Counted from the first letter of the stretch, positions 12,201-25,664 are shown. The stretch: DNA of 64,000 bases from Inonotus obliquus (GCA_032164295.1 JAJHTX010000010.1:1612001-1676000), one strand, 5' to 3'. The notes: generated by a model not told the origin, from the letters alone. A program made the numbers and translations.

Positions 12201-14429
12201 GTCGTCTAATCCAAATCCAGAGAGCGACCGCGAGTTCTCGACCAGCTGGTCAAGCAGATTGAATGGATCATTGCTGTATCTGACCGTCTTCACCGCAGTG
12301 GAGGCCCAAATGAATAAGCCATTAGCGGCCGCACTGAGTGAGCTCATCTTGTCGTCCCACATCCATTCGGGTGGTACATGCACCTGCTCTCCGATAGCCT
12401 TGCGCATTTCAACGTGGAGATAAGAGTGTACGTCTTTCTGACTTTGAGCAGAGGCATGTTCAAGCTCCCATACAACAACATTCTTCAGACAAAGAGAAAG
12501 GAATTTGTCGATGTCTTTCTCCCTTCGACTTGTTACCAGAAATCGGAAGATGTTGGGTAGATTTGCGAAGCACGTCCGTAAAAGCTCCAGCAGGCCGCGC
12601 CTCGACTCGAGCGTTCCGCATTCATCGAGAGCATCGAGGACGACGAGAATAGGTCCCGGAAAGGATTCCGCAACAGCACGGAGTGGCAGAAGGAGAGTGT
12701 CGAACTGATGCACCAGAGGCGCAGTCGCGATGTCTTTGTCCTTTTCGATGGCCGATATAATGGCCGACCCGATGGACGGGTCGAATAGTGCTAGTTTGTA
12801 CACGATAGTTCGGATGACAGTGGACGGATCGCTCTTCCCTCTCTCGAAGAATAGAAATGCGCCGAGGCGGGAGACTCCTCGAAAGTGTTCCGCTATTGTT
12901 GTGCTCACTGTGCTCTTTCCAGATCCCGCGACTCCGTACAGCCAGAAGATATTCTGATCTGTCTCCGAAGACGCCCACTTGATGATATCGTTGGTTATCT
13001 CCTGACGTGTACCGGGAAGACAATGAGGGCGATCTCCTGCCTCGAATGGGGCCGGGCCGAGACGCTCCTTGATCCCTGAGGGATTCGTCAGACAAACTTC
13101 AGAATTTAGTTGAAAAGTGTACGTACATATCTCTTCAATCTTCTGAGATGATCGTGACGAGACAAAAGCGGTATGAAGGGATATACCAGAATGGATACTA
13201 TTTCTCAACGTGTCCAGGGCCTGTTCATAGCTGTCGATGGTCTCACTAGCCTTGGTGTCAAGCGCGCGCCCTGAGTAAATGTGTCAGCTGATGGAGGATA
13301 TACATTCGAAATACGGTCTTACCAAGAAAACCATGGCTCACGTAGTGACGAATAAAGTAGCAGCACTCAATGGTCTGCTTCAGGAGCGCCTCTACGGTTT
13401 CACGAAGATAGGAAACTTTGTCTTGGAGCGCTTTAACATTGCGAACGAAGCTGAAAGCGTCGTCCATAGTGCGAACAAGGGCCATGATCCTATTGTCCTT
13501 TTCATATACTTTCTTTACCACCTGATAATGTCTTCGATGCATGTTCCTCGCGTGATACGAATGGGAACACGTACCGTGTACAGAGCTGAGGTCGCCGCCC
13601 ATGCTATGGTGAGGTATGGGTGCAGCTAGGTTGCGTAAATACGCCATCGCATGCTTGACAACGTTTGGCACTCACTTGCGATAGAACATTCATGGCGTCT
13701 TTGAAACGTTCCAGCTTCGAGAGCAGATCGCCAACCGCACGGTATAGCTTGCCTTGGCTGCTCACTTGGGTCGTCGCCCCACCTGAAACAGACTGCATCT
13801 TGGCCAATACTACTTCGGACTCCGCAATCCCTCGCTGCTCGACGTCATCTCGAGCAGCCCCGATAGCGTCGCTGGCAGCTGCCACCGAATCCGCGTCCTT
13901 GACATCCAAGACGATGCTTCCTACAGGTATCGATGACCGTCGCGAGCATGACTGGACTTCAAAGCCGGCTAGACATGCACATTAAGCAACCTGAGCACGA
14001 GAACCAACATGATCGTGCATTTTACCTTCTCCGTTACCACATCTCGTCAAGACATCCAGAAACTTGATTTCAAGATATCCCACACATGGATCTCGCCAAC
14101 TCGAATCGTGCCTGATAGATATTTGAAGTGTCCCAGTTTCGTCAGAGATAGGGCTGCACAACCTTTATCAGATGATGGTAAACCACAAGGGTGACGGAAC
14201 CATACAGGACGAATGCCTCATTCCAAACAGGAGTCTTGCTGGCTTTGACTATCATCGTCCGTCGAGTGACATTGCCAAGCTTAACTTCCACGTAAAGATT
14301 CGGTGCTTTGCGATGTAATCGGTCCATCCATCGGAGTCCCTCAAAGCGTACAACTAGGCGTAGGATCAACATCAGTCGTCCAATGAGTCAATGTCTGAAG
14401 GACGAACCTCGTAGTTCATAGTACTTCAT
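9267..14429 (-). CDS. NLR/STAND receptor C: C2-like, helical, NACHT, 14 WD40 repeats
   Basis: Complete nine-exon gene, 1581 codons. Exons: 14429-14408, 14353-14206, 14153-14026, 13968-13676, 13625-13575, 13521-13323, 13270-13127, 13075-11574, 11525-9267. The start is the ATG before KYYELR, chosen because intron 1 (GTTCGT...CTAG, 54 bp) joins it in frame to the C2-like exon, as in A. Residues ~1-100 are C2-like; ~100-330 helical, with the 17-codon exon LHPYLTIAW; NACHT Walker A GVAGSGKST at ~376-384 and Walker B ILVVLDALDECG at ~471-482. Fourteen WD40 repeats run from ~905 to ~1490, and the tail has GWILPGHGRREL. Repeat k resembles repeat k of gene B, so the arrays kept register. Intron 8 has donor GTACGT and is 48 bp. 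No inactivating change was found. Confidence 0.93.
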
Positions 14430-15640
14430 GGTGATGGTGGTTGGAGGAGAAACCCTTTGCCCATCTGCACGTTTTGTCCGATCCCGTCGAGAAGCATGAT
14501 GGGCATTGATTAGCGCTGGTGTAAAAATATAACCAACCCGCTGCGAGTCATCGGGAAAAAGTCGCACGGCTTACATGAACATTCAGCCTATATAGGGCAA
14601 GATCAGTCCGTTAGTAATCATATATCTGAGTCATCATGCTGCTATCTACATATACCAGTGATTAAGTTTTCTGGCTTCGCCAGGAAGTCTAAATCCGAGT
14701 CTGTGAGATTATGAATTTTTTTGAGGAGGGAAGGGAGAGTGCCAGGTGAAATTTGCATGAAGATTGCAGATCAACTTACCATACATAGCTTAGCCTGAGA
14801 GAATTGAAAGTCCGAATTTTAGTCATCGTGGCTGTGTCGAAATCGTCATTTTGTTTTAAATATTAAGATTAAATATTAAGATTGTGGTGACTGGCAATCA
14901 CTGCGTTTTACCAGTTACTATTGTATTTTTCCTAGCATGAATTAGTTCATATAGGCAAAACTAGAAAAATTTGAGCTCGTTAAGAAAGCTTGAATTGCTG
15001 TAGCAACGAGTTGTTTGAATTACTTTAAACTACGAATCTACGATTACCTTAGTTGACTTGATTTATTTGCTAGATTGAGTAGATGAGGTAGCAGAGGTGA
15101 ATGGTTTTTGCTATCTCAACTACTTGATCAATACGCTCCTCTAAGTATCATCTTTATTTGAGGTGATACAAAATCAAGTCCAAGTTCAACAGACCCCTCA
15201 TACCCTTGACCCACCATCATCAACGTGGCGCGCGCGCCGTGCCACCCCGCCAACACCATTCCTCACTTCCACACCCTCCATGGCAGAATCTCTCCCTATT
15301 CATATCTTACTTTCCCTTCTAGATCTTTCTTAGTGCTTACTCTCTTCGGGCTTACTCTCTTCGGGCATAGTCACTCCACATCTTAGGCATGGTAAGTCAC
15401 TCCTTGTCTGTGTCATCATCTTTGTTTCTCTACTCTAGTCCGACCTCATGGAATCATATGATGAGATGTTGAATGGAGACGAGCCTGTATGTGCAGATCG
15501 ATCTGCTCATTTTTGAATTATAGATATGGTGTTCACAGCGAAGAACATGCAGCCAGATCTGGGGCATGGAGTTGAAGATTTTGCTGTTTACCATTGGAGG
15601 CTGACAACAAATTGGAGGAAGTAAAAAGAAGAAGATTACC
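14430..15640. other. Intergenic, AT-rich; promoter side of NLR C
   Basis: About 1.2 kb without a supported gene. The first ~110 bp resemble the promoter side of gene A. The stretch 14600-15170 is strongly AT-rich, with a short repeat of taaatattaagatt near 14860-14880. Around 15350-15365 the unit ttactctcttcgggc is duplicated in tandem. Confidence 0.5.
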
Positions 15641-15649
15641 AGTCCGGAG

Positions 15650-16900
15650 TTTGAGTGTGGGGGACATCATTGGTACGTCCTTATGTTAACGATGTACCGA
15701 AACGCCAATTCGAAGGCCCAGGTTCTGACGGAGGGGAACATGCTTCACGATGCCGAGAAGAAGAACCTTCTGAAGGAAGGTCGGCCATCGGTACGAACTC
15801 CGACGGTCCGTTGTCCGATGCCTCGCCGAACCATGGCCGCCGTTGCTGCTGCTGTTGCTGATGCTGCTGCCTCGCGTACCGATGCTGCACAGCCCTCACT
15901 TGAGAAGTACTGACTGATTCTGAGAAGGGGGTCCACACGTGCCGAGGTCGGTACAGCGGCTGTCGTGTTTGACGGCGCAGTACCGCCTTCCCCTTGCCCT
16001 TCGATAAGCACCTAGGTATGGCTGGTCTGCCGTTGCCTTCACTACTGACGTCAAAATCATCTCCGTTGTAGTCATCCTCGTTGTCCTCGTCGTCTTCGCC
16101 GATCTCAGTGTCGACAGGTACCGACTCCGGTACTTTGCTGATCGACGCCGGTATTTGTGGAAACCATCGCTCTGGTCATTCCCACATCATTACCGGTGTA
16201 CACTCAGGTGGTATGTACTCGGTGACACCATCGTCCGTTCCCATAGGATACAAGAACGCGTCCATCTCCTCTCCCGTCAGTGGTAGGTCAGGTAACCAAC
16301 ACAGGAGGGGGAGGTTCTCCGTCGACAACGAGTACCTGTACAGCCTCAACCTGCGGATGACCAAGCACACGGCCCTAGGCAAATTGAGCTGCACCATCCA
16401 GCGCAACTCACTCCAGGCACGGACTACCGTCCAGTACCCGCGCCAGTCCACATCTCTCATATGTTGCGCCGCTACCGGTACCGTACCGTAGTACTCTCGG
16501 ATGGTGCGCTCGAACAACAACTATTACCGACCAATCAGTACAGAGAGAAGCCAGACAATCTGATACCGATGCGCACCTTGAACCACAAAAACCTCTTCAA
16601 CCGCCGCCAGTGCGTCAGTAGTTTTTTTTCTCCAGCACAAGACTCCACCAACAGCTCCTCACGGTGCTCCACATACCATGCCAACCGTTCCCGGACAGCT
16701 GAAGAGATACACCTCAGGCTCGCCAGGAGCACGGACGTTCACGGAATGCGGATGCGCGGTACTCATCTACCAGTCGTGTTGTTGTTGTCGCCAGTGCCGC
16801 TGCAGTTCTGGTCACCGTTGCGATCGTCGCTGCCGTTGTTGTTGTTGTTGCTGCTGCGGTTGTGACACCCATAGGTCTTGGTGTGCGTTGTGCGAGCCAT
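15650..16900 (-). CDS. Hypothetical protein with poly-N, acidic, basic and poly-Q tracts (multi-exon, uncertain model)
   Basis: I do not recognise the family. On the minus strand a likely start at about 16900 (MARTTHTKT) leads into an Asn-rich run coded by AAC repeats. Coding-like pieces follow: AAVEEVFVVQGAHRYQIVW; a 16520-16176 stretch with EEMDAFLYPMG; an acidic segment GEDDEDNEDDYNGDD; a basic segment KGKGKAVLRRQ; and a Q-rich segment near 15850. Stops between the pieces (for example after MMWE at ~16176) can be introns or decay; splice sites were not resolved. Low-complexity composition suggests a nuclear protein, which is inference only. It could equally be a degraded mobile-element gene. 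Exact ends are approximate. Confidence 0.35.
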
Positions 16901-17058
16901 TGTGGTCAGGCGAAGGTTACATTTGGAAGGATGCAATTGCCGAAGTCGCGCTCCAAAATGTCTATAAACGCCCATCTTCTCCCGCCAATCGTTTCATCAC
17001 GTGATCAAGGCAGAAGGTTGGTGACTGGGGACAGTCACTATCTAAAGTACCGGGGAGA

Positions 17059-18726
17059 TAAAGGGTAATACCGGAGGCTACGATTGATATGGGCTTAATT
17101 CTGCGATTCTACTGCTTCTTACTTCTCTTTGGACCATGGTACTTCTGCCGTCCTATCTACGCCTGTGGTTCCAAAAAAGTACGAGGCTTCTACGATTCGA
17201 CAAGGCTAAGAATGATTGAGAACTGGTCCTGCATGCGTTTAGCCAGACTTCTGCGCCGATACCAAATCACCAATCCCTACGCCTGTCTTCCATCACAGTA
17301 CCGAACCGCCAGACTTCGATACCGATGATACCGATACAGTACCGTCCACCCATCCTGATGCCGATGCTTAATAGTCCACGTCTAGTCGATACTACGCCCT
17401 CGACGGCCCATACCAGAGAGAAAGGCTCACAAAGCTACGATCGGTCTGCCATACGTTGCTGCAAAGAGTTGGATCATTGTCGAAGCTCCAAGTCCGACGG
17501 TATGCCCTTCTGAACTGCCATGCATCGATACCAACGATACCGGTGTTGATACCGATGGTCCACTCCAGTACCGAAGTTTGTAACGTGTGCTAGGTCGAGA
17601 CCACGCCCTCGGAGATCTACGTCGAGAGGAAGGTTGGGAAATGAATCAGGTCTGCCATACACTGCTTCGATCTCAGAGGAGGCCATCGATCCGACTTGGA
17701 GGGGAAGCCAAGCAATGCCCAGTCGAGTCAGGCAACACGTACCGATCGATATCGAGGGGCTCGAGCGATAGAGTACTCCATTGCCAAGGTTGGGTTGTAC
17801 CGACACGTCAACATCGGAGCATGCCGTCCGATCGATCGGTAGATGCCCAGACTGATGCCGCACGGATCATGATACCAGAACAAAGGTAAATCAGGATGAC
17901 GTGCTTCTCCAGAGAAGGAGACGACAGGGACATCGCCAGGAGCACCCATGCGGTAGCTTGAGACACGTCCTTATTTTAGTGCTGGTCGACGTCGGTACCG
18001 CCGCCCTACCTCGGTATCACTCGTCGTGAGTTTTCATTGGGTTCTTGTCTCATCCCACCCTATTCTTAGCTACCCCCTGATAAAACTTCTTATTCATTCA
18101 TCGTCTTATGTTTCCCCTGATTATATTTTTACATTCATTTTGACCTTATGTTCCCCTTCTTGTACCGGATTGTGGTACAATTCGACTTGTAAAACTCCCC
18201 ATTTGGTATCTTGAATGGCTATGGTATTATGGTATTTATAGCCTGCATGTTCTACTGTAGCAAACCAGCTAATCTGAGAGGAACTTCCAGAGTGAAGGTC
18301 TGGGTTTTGCTCATCTCGTTCAAGTCCCTGTTCGTTCGTCTCGTCTCGTAGTCGCCGGTATCGATACCGGTAGTCGTCGATATCGTCTTCGTCGTCCTCG
18401 CCTCTCGTCTCACAACTAGTCCTATCAGAAACACCCCCTCTGCTCGTCTTCTCTACTGCTTCGTTCTCTCTACCGCAATACCGGACAACAAACGACTCGG
18501 TATCGACGGATTCGACTTGGTATCGATCGTCTCCTGATACTTCATCTCTCGAGCGGTCACCTAGAGCCCCCTGTACTCATCAATCCAGCCAGGCCCTATT
18601 ATCTCTCTTGATGACTTGTCTGTGACAGTATGACTTAGTACCGCCATGTACTGGCCCTCCCAATGCACCTAAATTGTACCCCCCTCGTCCGGTACTTCTG
18701 ATACCGGCCGCGTTCTTGCACATTCA
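17059..18726 (+). repeat. Family R repeat, copy R1
   Basis: A ~1.67-kb interspersed repeat starting TAAAGGGTAATACCGG and ending CGCACATTCA type (here ttgcacattca). Other copies are R2 (22438, nested), R3 (25665, inverted), R4 (36723) and R5 (59227). Many ggtaccg / ggtatcgataccgg palindromes occur, and a tatttatag TATA-like motif lies about 490 bp from the 3' end. Flanking 4-mers are gaga and atga, which could be a decayed target duplication. An ORF starting MSFHWVLVSS recurs in several copies but has no recognisable domain. R1 ends exactly where the USP7-like pseudogene begins. Confidence 0.8.
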
Positions 18727-18734
18727 ATGACTTA

Positions 18735-19790
<1,056 letters not shown>

Positions 19791-20425
19791 TCATCTTCAG
19801 TCCAGTCGCATCTGTGCAGGACTGGACTCACCTTCCCGTAATCTTATAGTTTGCGACGTCCAATTCAAATACAGTATTACACAATCAATAGTATAACATA
19901 ATCTCTTCTCGCCGGAAAAAGAAAAGATGATCATTGTATTACTCAAGCTACTGCAAGCTAGAACAGAGCCGTCAATTTTCCTACAAAAATATCTGCTAGA
20001 TCATGTAATCAAACTACTTGAGACTAGCACAATTATTGTAAGCAGGCTAAAAAAATATCTACTTTGTATGGTAACTCATCTGCTGAAATTTGCTAGATTA
20101 CATTGTCGTGACTTTACAGTCTAGAGAATTTCTTGTCAGGCGAGCAAGTGAAAATTGTGTAGCTTCATTTACATCACATAATCGAAGATAAAAAAATTCT
20201 GATAGGAGCTTATAAAATGCAGTGAATCCCTATGGTCCAAGAGATCCCGTAACTCTATTTTGGAGATTGAACTCCTACCAAATATAGAAATTTGTGAAGA
20301 ATAGCCGACACCACTTTTGTAGCTCCTGAGTCCAGCATTCATCACGCTGCAGAAGTGAAAAAAATACTAATAATGAGCCAGAAAACTATTGTACTAGTAC
20401 TCCAGAGGATCAGGGGCACTTCTTC
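19791..20425. other. AT-rich spacer left of the KDZ transposon
   Basis: No gene supported. Contains a repeated phrase around gtaatcaaacta (near 20005 and at 20450, the latter inside the transposon end). A plus-strand stretch ending RIRGTSSH is open, but I see no family match. Confidence 0.4.
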
Positions 20426-21154
20426 ACACCTGCAGATCCCACACTACGTAATCAAACTAGAGGGAAGTTCCCTGTCGAAGGTTCCCTCTAATTTAGTGCC
20501 ATTGTTAATTTATCCCTGTACTATGATTAATACTGTGTCCTGCGCATTAGTGATATATAGTATATAGTGAAGACATGCCCGGTACGTGATCGACTCTCTG
20601 ACTAATGCTTTATCTGACCAAGCACTCGAATGATCGACTCACGTGACTGGGTATGGGCCATACCCGCTGCTTGCCTACGTCTTCGTTCAACACTGATTGT
20701 CGCGCGTCTTCACACAATGCCGATCACCATGCGCTGGCTGTCTCGCACGATGAGCACGTATGTTTAACAATAACTCGCTCATTTCTCCATCAATTTTCTT
20801 CGTTATTTCACATTTGCTTATTATTTTTTGAGCGGAAAATTATTATACGAAGAGTAAAATGAATTATATTGTTCTAAAAATAATTACACACTCCACACGA
20901 TACCTCACCTGGCCAACCAACCAACTGTCCAACCAACCAACTGTCCAACCAACCAAACGTCCAACCAATCAACCAGCCAGCCAGCCAGCCAGCCACCCAT
21001 CCATCCACAGGACCATCCCAGCTGCTCGAACATTCGATCAAACAATGATATGCGTGGTCGGATCACTGGTGTTTTCAAGCAATCGAATGGGTGACTGGTG
21101 GATTCATTCATACAACCGACCGTGGCACACCATCCAACCCCGGCGAGTCAAAAA
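20426..21154 (+). repeat. Left terminal inverted repeat of the KDZ transposon
   Basis: About 729 bp matching the reverse complement of 36239-38645 once R4 is removed. Near its outer end is a hairpin: TAGAGGGAA and TTCCCTCTA flank a short loop at 20458-20495. At 20910-21010 there is a low-complexity run of tandem ccaaccaaccaactgt, then ccagccagccag units, whose mirror image is present near 36390-36450. The inner limit is where homology ends at gagtcaaaaa. Confidence 0.75.
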
Positions 21155-21581
21155 GATCCAACCATCTTGTATGTAGGTGGTTCAGGGCAGTAATAATGTC
21201 GATGTGAAGGATAGGGGGTAGATATTATCTCAAGATTGGTCAGACACTGAAGCAGATGGTCATGTTCGCAGAGGGAAGCCATTTTGCTTAATTGAAAGCA
21301 GTCATTCACAAGCATGATGCAGGATTGCTCTGATGAGTGATTGACGATGGGCACCAGCATTGCGCAAACAGAAATGTAGATTGGGTGAGTGAATAAGCAA
21401 GTGGTTGTGTTCATCTTGCTGACTGTTGATAGTGATCAATGGGCGTGACACTATCATGCCTTACACTCCTCACAACTGGAGCAGTGTTCGCTTGCTCACC
21501 ATGCCCGCAAATTGTCATGGTGTTTTATCGAAGAGGATTCAACGTTCTATTTCTTTCTCATTGAGCTGGCACCTACGCTGT
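21155..21581 (+). other. KDZ transposon interior, 5' side of the transposase gene
   Basis: Single-copy interior between the left TIR and repeat X1. From the ATG at 21501 a plus-strand frame (MPANCHGVLSKRIQRS...) runs to the X1 insertion point. When X1 and one 4-bp duplication are removed, the frame continues into the transposase frame at 27783. It may be the N-terminal exon or leader; the join is inference. Confidence 0.4.
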
Positions 21582-22983
21582 TGAAGAGAACTATGTGTGG
21601 CTGAGCTCGGTATCGAGCCCGGTATCCCATTCTACGCTTACCCCATGCTATGGTACAGTCCCATCTACACCTTCCAGTATCCACCAGCATACCTAGAGAA
21701 ACCGTCGGTCCCATTTCTCAAAGTACTGAATGCCGAGAGTACCAGTACCAAGCGCCAAGAAACCCAGTACCGAGAAACCCAGTACCGAGACAAATTGACA
21801 ATTCGATATGCTCTCATGACATGGATCGGACGTCTCCCTCTCTGGTATTCATTCCTGATGGTTGGCTTATGCATGCCGGTTCTTTGGAGAAGCTCAGGGT
21901 CAGTATCTGTTAAGGTTTTCGGGTCCGGTACCATTGGAAATGCGTCAGTATCGATTGGCAGGGGCGCAGATCTCTTGTCCTGAGGACTTTTCATCCAGGG
22001 GTACTATATGCTATGTTTTCATTGGTATCTTGTCCTCCCTAACCCTTTCTTGTTGTCCCCCTGATGGCGCTACTGTATTCATTCTTCTTATAACATTTTT
22101 CTTCAGACTTTTCTTTGTTTTGATCTTCCTTTTTACTTTCTCCTTTTGGAATTATGAGCTAACTATGGTACAGTAGTATAAATATCTCCTCCTGTACGTA
22201 GTAGCTCTCGAGGTAATCTTAGGAGCTAGCCTCTAGCATGAGGGCTTGGGTTTCCTCACCCCCTTCCCAGTTCCATCTCAGTCTCATCTCGAGTTCCATC
22301 CCAGTCTCATCCCAGTTTCATCTCAAGTGAACCTCAGGAGTTAGCCTCCCGTGTGAGGGCTCAGGTTTGCTTTCCAGTCCAGTCGACACTCTCAGCCACC
22401 AGTCAACCTCATTCAGTCCCTTGCTATACCATCCCATTAAAGGGTAATACCGGAGGCTACGATTGATATGGGCTTAATTCTGCGATTCTACCGCTTCTTA
22501 CTTCTCTTCAGACCATGGTACTTCTGCCGTCCTATCTACGCCTGCGGTTCCAATGAAGTACGAGGCTTCTGCAATTCAACAAGGTGTTAGAAAACGCTCG
22601 CCCTAAAGGGACTATACAGTAACCACAGTAGGACGGTCTGCAGTGTTACGGGTTCGGCGATGCTTTTCTAAGAGTTTCCGGAGCCTACTCGGTTTTCACA
22701 AGCAGGGCAGATTCCCAAGTATACTAAGTGTTGCCTCAGACGCTCTCGTTTAACTGATCAAGTCGGGCCTCAACCTCGTTGACAGGCTAGTAGGACAGGT
22801 AATGTAAACTCCTGCCGTTCGCAAGCTTCTCTAGTCGGTGGACGACTAATCAATCGTTCCACGCCGTAGAGTAAGAGAGGTTAAGCAGATTAGGTGGTCT
22901 TCAGATTAGAAGCTAGATGCCTAAGAGGACTCGATGTACAAGACGATCGAAAGAAAGATGGGGAGCTACGGTCTAAGTCTACA

Positions 22984-22996
22984 ACTATTTATACCT
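22984..22996 (-). promoter_or_regulatory. TATA-box-like motif in the TG...CA element
   Basis: Minus-strand ggtataaatag within the LTR-like tail, about 400 bp before the element end, as expected of an LTR promoter. Confidence 0.4.
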
Positions 22997-23323
22997 TTTC
23001 CTCATGTTGTGGACGGACCACTTCCTACGCTCCGTAGTTCCTACTCTCGATCTGATTCGTTATTCTAGCTTCCAAACTCGTCTGGTATTCCTATTGTTCT
23101 GCTGCGGATTGACTCATCGACTGCGCCCTGTGCAAGGCGATGACTCGGCGTTGACTCATCTTGACTTGAACTGAATTGAAACCTATGCTCGGGGTCGGCC
23201 TTGTGCTGCGCCCTGTGCATAGAGTGAGTCAGTGAGTGAGTCATTGAATGCGTGTTTGTATGCCATTGGTTTTGCATGGCTGCGCCGTAGTTAAAGTTTG
23301 CTCGTCCGCAGTTGCTCGTGCAT

Positions 23324-24100
23324 TTAAGGAATTCCGTCGGGGTTCCGTTGTATAGCATCTGGGGCTATGAAGGCTGTGATTTGCTTGTCGCCTCGGGACT
23401 CTTGTTCGGGGCCGTCAAGTGTGATTCGACATCGGATATCATCGTGGGGAAACCAAGGTGGTTTAACGTATGTGCCTATGGCGATGAGTAGCCGTACACT
23501 TCGTCGAGTATCGTTCGAAGGTATTCTCCAGCCTAGGTATAGGTCTCCTTGTAGTCGAATAGCTTTGCAGTATGCCCATAGTTCCCTGAGTGTGTTTGCA
23601 ACCCATGCCGCTGTTATCGGTGATCGGCGGTTCGTAACATAGTCTGCACTGATCTCCACGAATGTGCTTGGGCACTCGAGTGCTAATATGTCATGGATTC
23701 CTACTATTGTCCAGTGCGTCTTTGGTTGCATGCCTATTGCCGTATCCATTGCTATTGTTGACCTCGTGCGATTTCGAATGACCTCCGGGGGATTGTGGTA
23801 TTCTCGATAAGCTGTTGCTCGTTCGCTGGACACATGATATGTCAACATGCCCGTTGCCTCCCGTAGTATTATCTTGTGTAGGTCTTCGATGATCTGTCGC
23901 ACTCTTCTGCATTTATAGCAAGCCGTTGGAGGTTGCTGTACTTGCTGCATCGTTTGCGAAGGTTTAGTGTGATCGTCGGGATTAGCGTTGCTAGCCGATG
24001 CTTCTTGATCGTCGGCTTCGGATTGTATTAGCCGTGCATGTTCTCCGCTTCTCGCTGTCGATCCTGATCGTCTCCGGCCAGTGAAATTAACCGGTCCCAT
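23324..24100 (-). CDS. Hypothetical protein carried by the TG...CA element
   Basis: A 258-codon ORF starting MGPVNFTGRRRSGS, the only long ORF of the inserted element. The N-terminus is Arg/Ser rich and polar. The middle has CYKCRRV, too short for a zinc knuckle. The C-terminal half is mixed alpha/beta in character, with ITAAWVANTLRELWAY and a tail rich in Arg/Asp. Not recognised: no RT, integrase, protease or CCHC motif. The position (5' end of an element with integrase-type target duplication) suggests a Gag-like or captured protein, which is inference. A further minus-strand frame follows at 23358-23065. Confidence 0.5.
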   Translation of the reverse strand: MGPVNFTGRRRSGSTARSGEHARLIQSEADDQEASASNANPDDHTKPSQTMQQVQQPPTACYKCRRVRQIIEDLHKIILREATGMLTYHVSSERATAYREYHNPPEVIRNRTRSTIAMDTAIGMQPKTHWTIVGIHDILALECPSTFVEISADYVTNRRSPITAAWVANTLRELWAYCKAIRLQGDLYLGWRIPSNDTRRSVRLLIAIGTYVKPPWFPHDDIRCRITLDGPEQESRGDKQITAFIAPDAIQRNPDGIP

Positions 24101-25664
24101 CCGGGGTAGTTTCGATCGGCGTTCCTAATCGAATCAAAATTTCAGCACAATCCTTTCACAAGGCTAAGATTGATTGAGAACTGGTCCTACATGTGTTTAG
24201 CCAGACTTCTGCGCCAATACCGAATCACCAATTCTTACGCCTGTCTTCCATCACAGTACTGAACCACCAGGCTTCGATACCGATGATACCAATACCGTAC
24301 CGTCCACCCATCCTGATACTGACACTTAATAGTACACGTTTAGTCGATACTATGCCCTCGACGGCCCATACCAGAGGGAAAGGCTCACAAGCTACGATCG
24401 GTCTGCCATACGTTGCTGCAAAGAGTTGGATCATTGTCAAAGCTCCTAGTCCGATGGTCTGCCCTTCTGAACCGCCATGCATCGATACCGATGATACCGG
24501 TGTTGATACCGATGGCCCACTCCGGTACCGAAGTTCGTGATGTGTGCTAGGTCAAGACCGTGCCCTCGGAGATCTACGTCGAGAGGAAGGTTGGGAAATG
24601 AATCAGGTCCACCATATGCTGCTTCGATCTTGGAGAAGACCATTGATTCGACTCAGAGGTGAAGCCAAGCCATGCCCAGTCGAGTTAGGCAATGCGTACC
24701 GATTGATATCGAGGGGCACGAGTGATCTCATTGATGCCCAGGGACGACCCCAGCATACGGATTGGTACTGAGTGATAGAGTACTCCAATGCCAAGGTTAG
24801 GTTGAACTGACATGTCAACATTGGAGCATGCCGTCCAATTGCTTGGTAGATGCCCAGACTGATGCCGCACAGATCATGATACTGAAACAAAGGTAAATCT
24901 GGATGACGTGCTTCTCCGGAGAAGAAGACAACAGGGCCATCGTCAGGAGCACCCATGCGGTAGCATGAGACACATCCTTGCTTTAGCACTGGTCGACGTC
25001 GGTACCGCCACCCTACCTCGGTATCACTTGTCATGAGTTTTCATTGGGTTCTTGTCTCGTCCCACCCTATTCTTAGCTACCCCCTGATAAAACTTCTTAT
25101 TCATTCATCATCTTATGTTTCCCCTGATTATATTTTTACATTCATTTTGACCTTATGTTCCCCTTCTTGTACCGGATTGTGGTACAATTCGACTTGTAAA
25201 AACTCCCCATTTGGTATCTTGAATGGCTATGGTATTATGGTATTTATAGCCTGCATGTTCTACCGTAGCAAACCAGCTAATCTGAGAGGAGCTTCCAGAG
25301 TGAAGGTCCGGGTTTTGCTCATCTCGTTCAAGTCCCTGTTTGTTTGTCTCGTCTCGTAGTTGCCGGTATCGATGGTATCGATACCGGTAGTTGTCGACAT
25401 CGCCTTTGTAGTACTCATCCCTCATCTCGCGACTAGTCTCTTCAAGAACTCTCCCTTTACTTCGTCTCCACCTCTGCTTTGTTCTTATTACCTTGATACC
25501 GAACGACAAACGACTTGGTATTGATGGATTCGTCTCAGTATCGACCGCTGCCCACTATTTTCCTCTCCTGAATGGTCACCTAGAGCCTCTCTGTACTCAT
25601 CTATCTAGCCAGGCCCTACTATCTCTCTCGACGACCTGTCTGTGACTGTACGACTTAGTACCGC

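Larger units (their letters stand above)
22585..24158 (-). mobile_element. Non-autonomous TG...CA element with 5-bp target duplication
   Basis: Inserted in R2, flanked by the exact 5-bp repeat caagg (22580-22584 and 24159-24163). The ends are TGTTAG and TTTCA, as for LTR-retrotransposon insertions. Read on the minus strand it has one 258-codon ORF and then a ~500-bp tail with a TATA box, looking like a single LTR at the 3' end. No matching 5' LTR is present. It may be a derived retroelement or an unclassified element. Confidence 0.6.
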
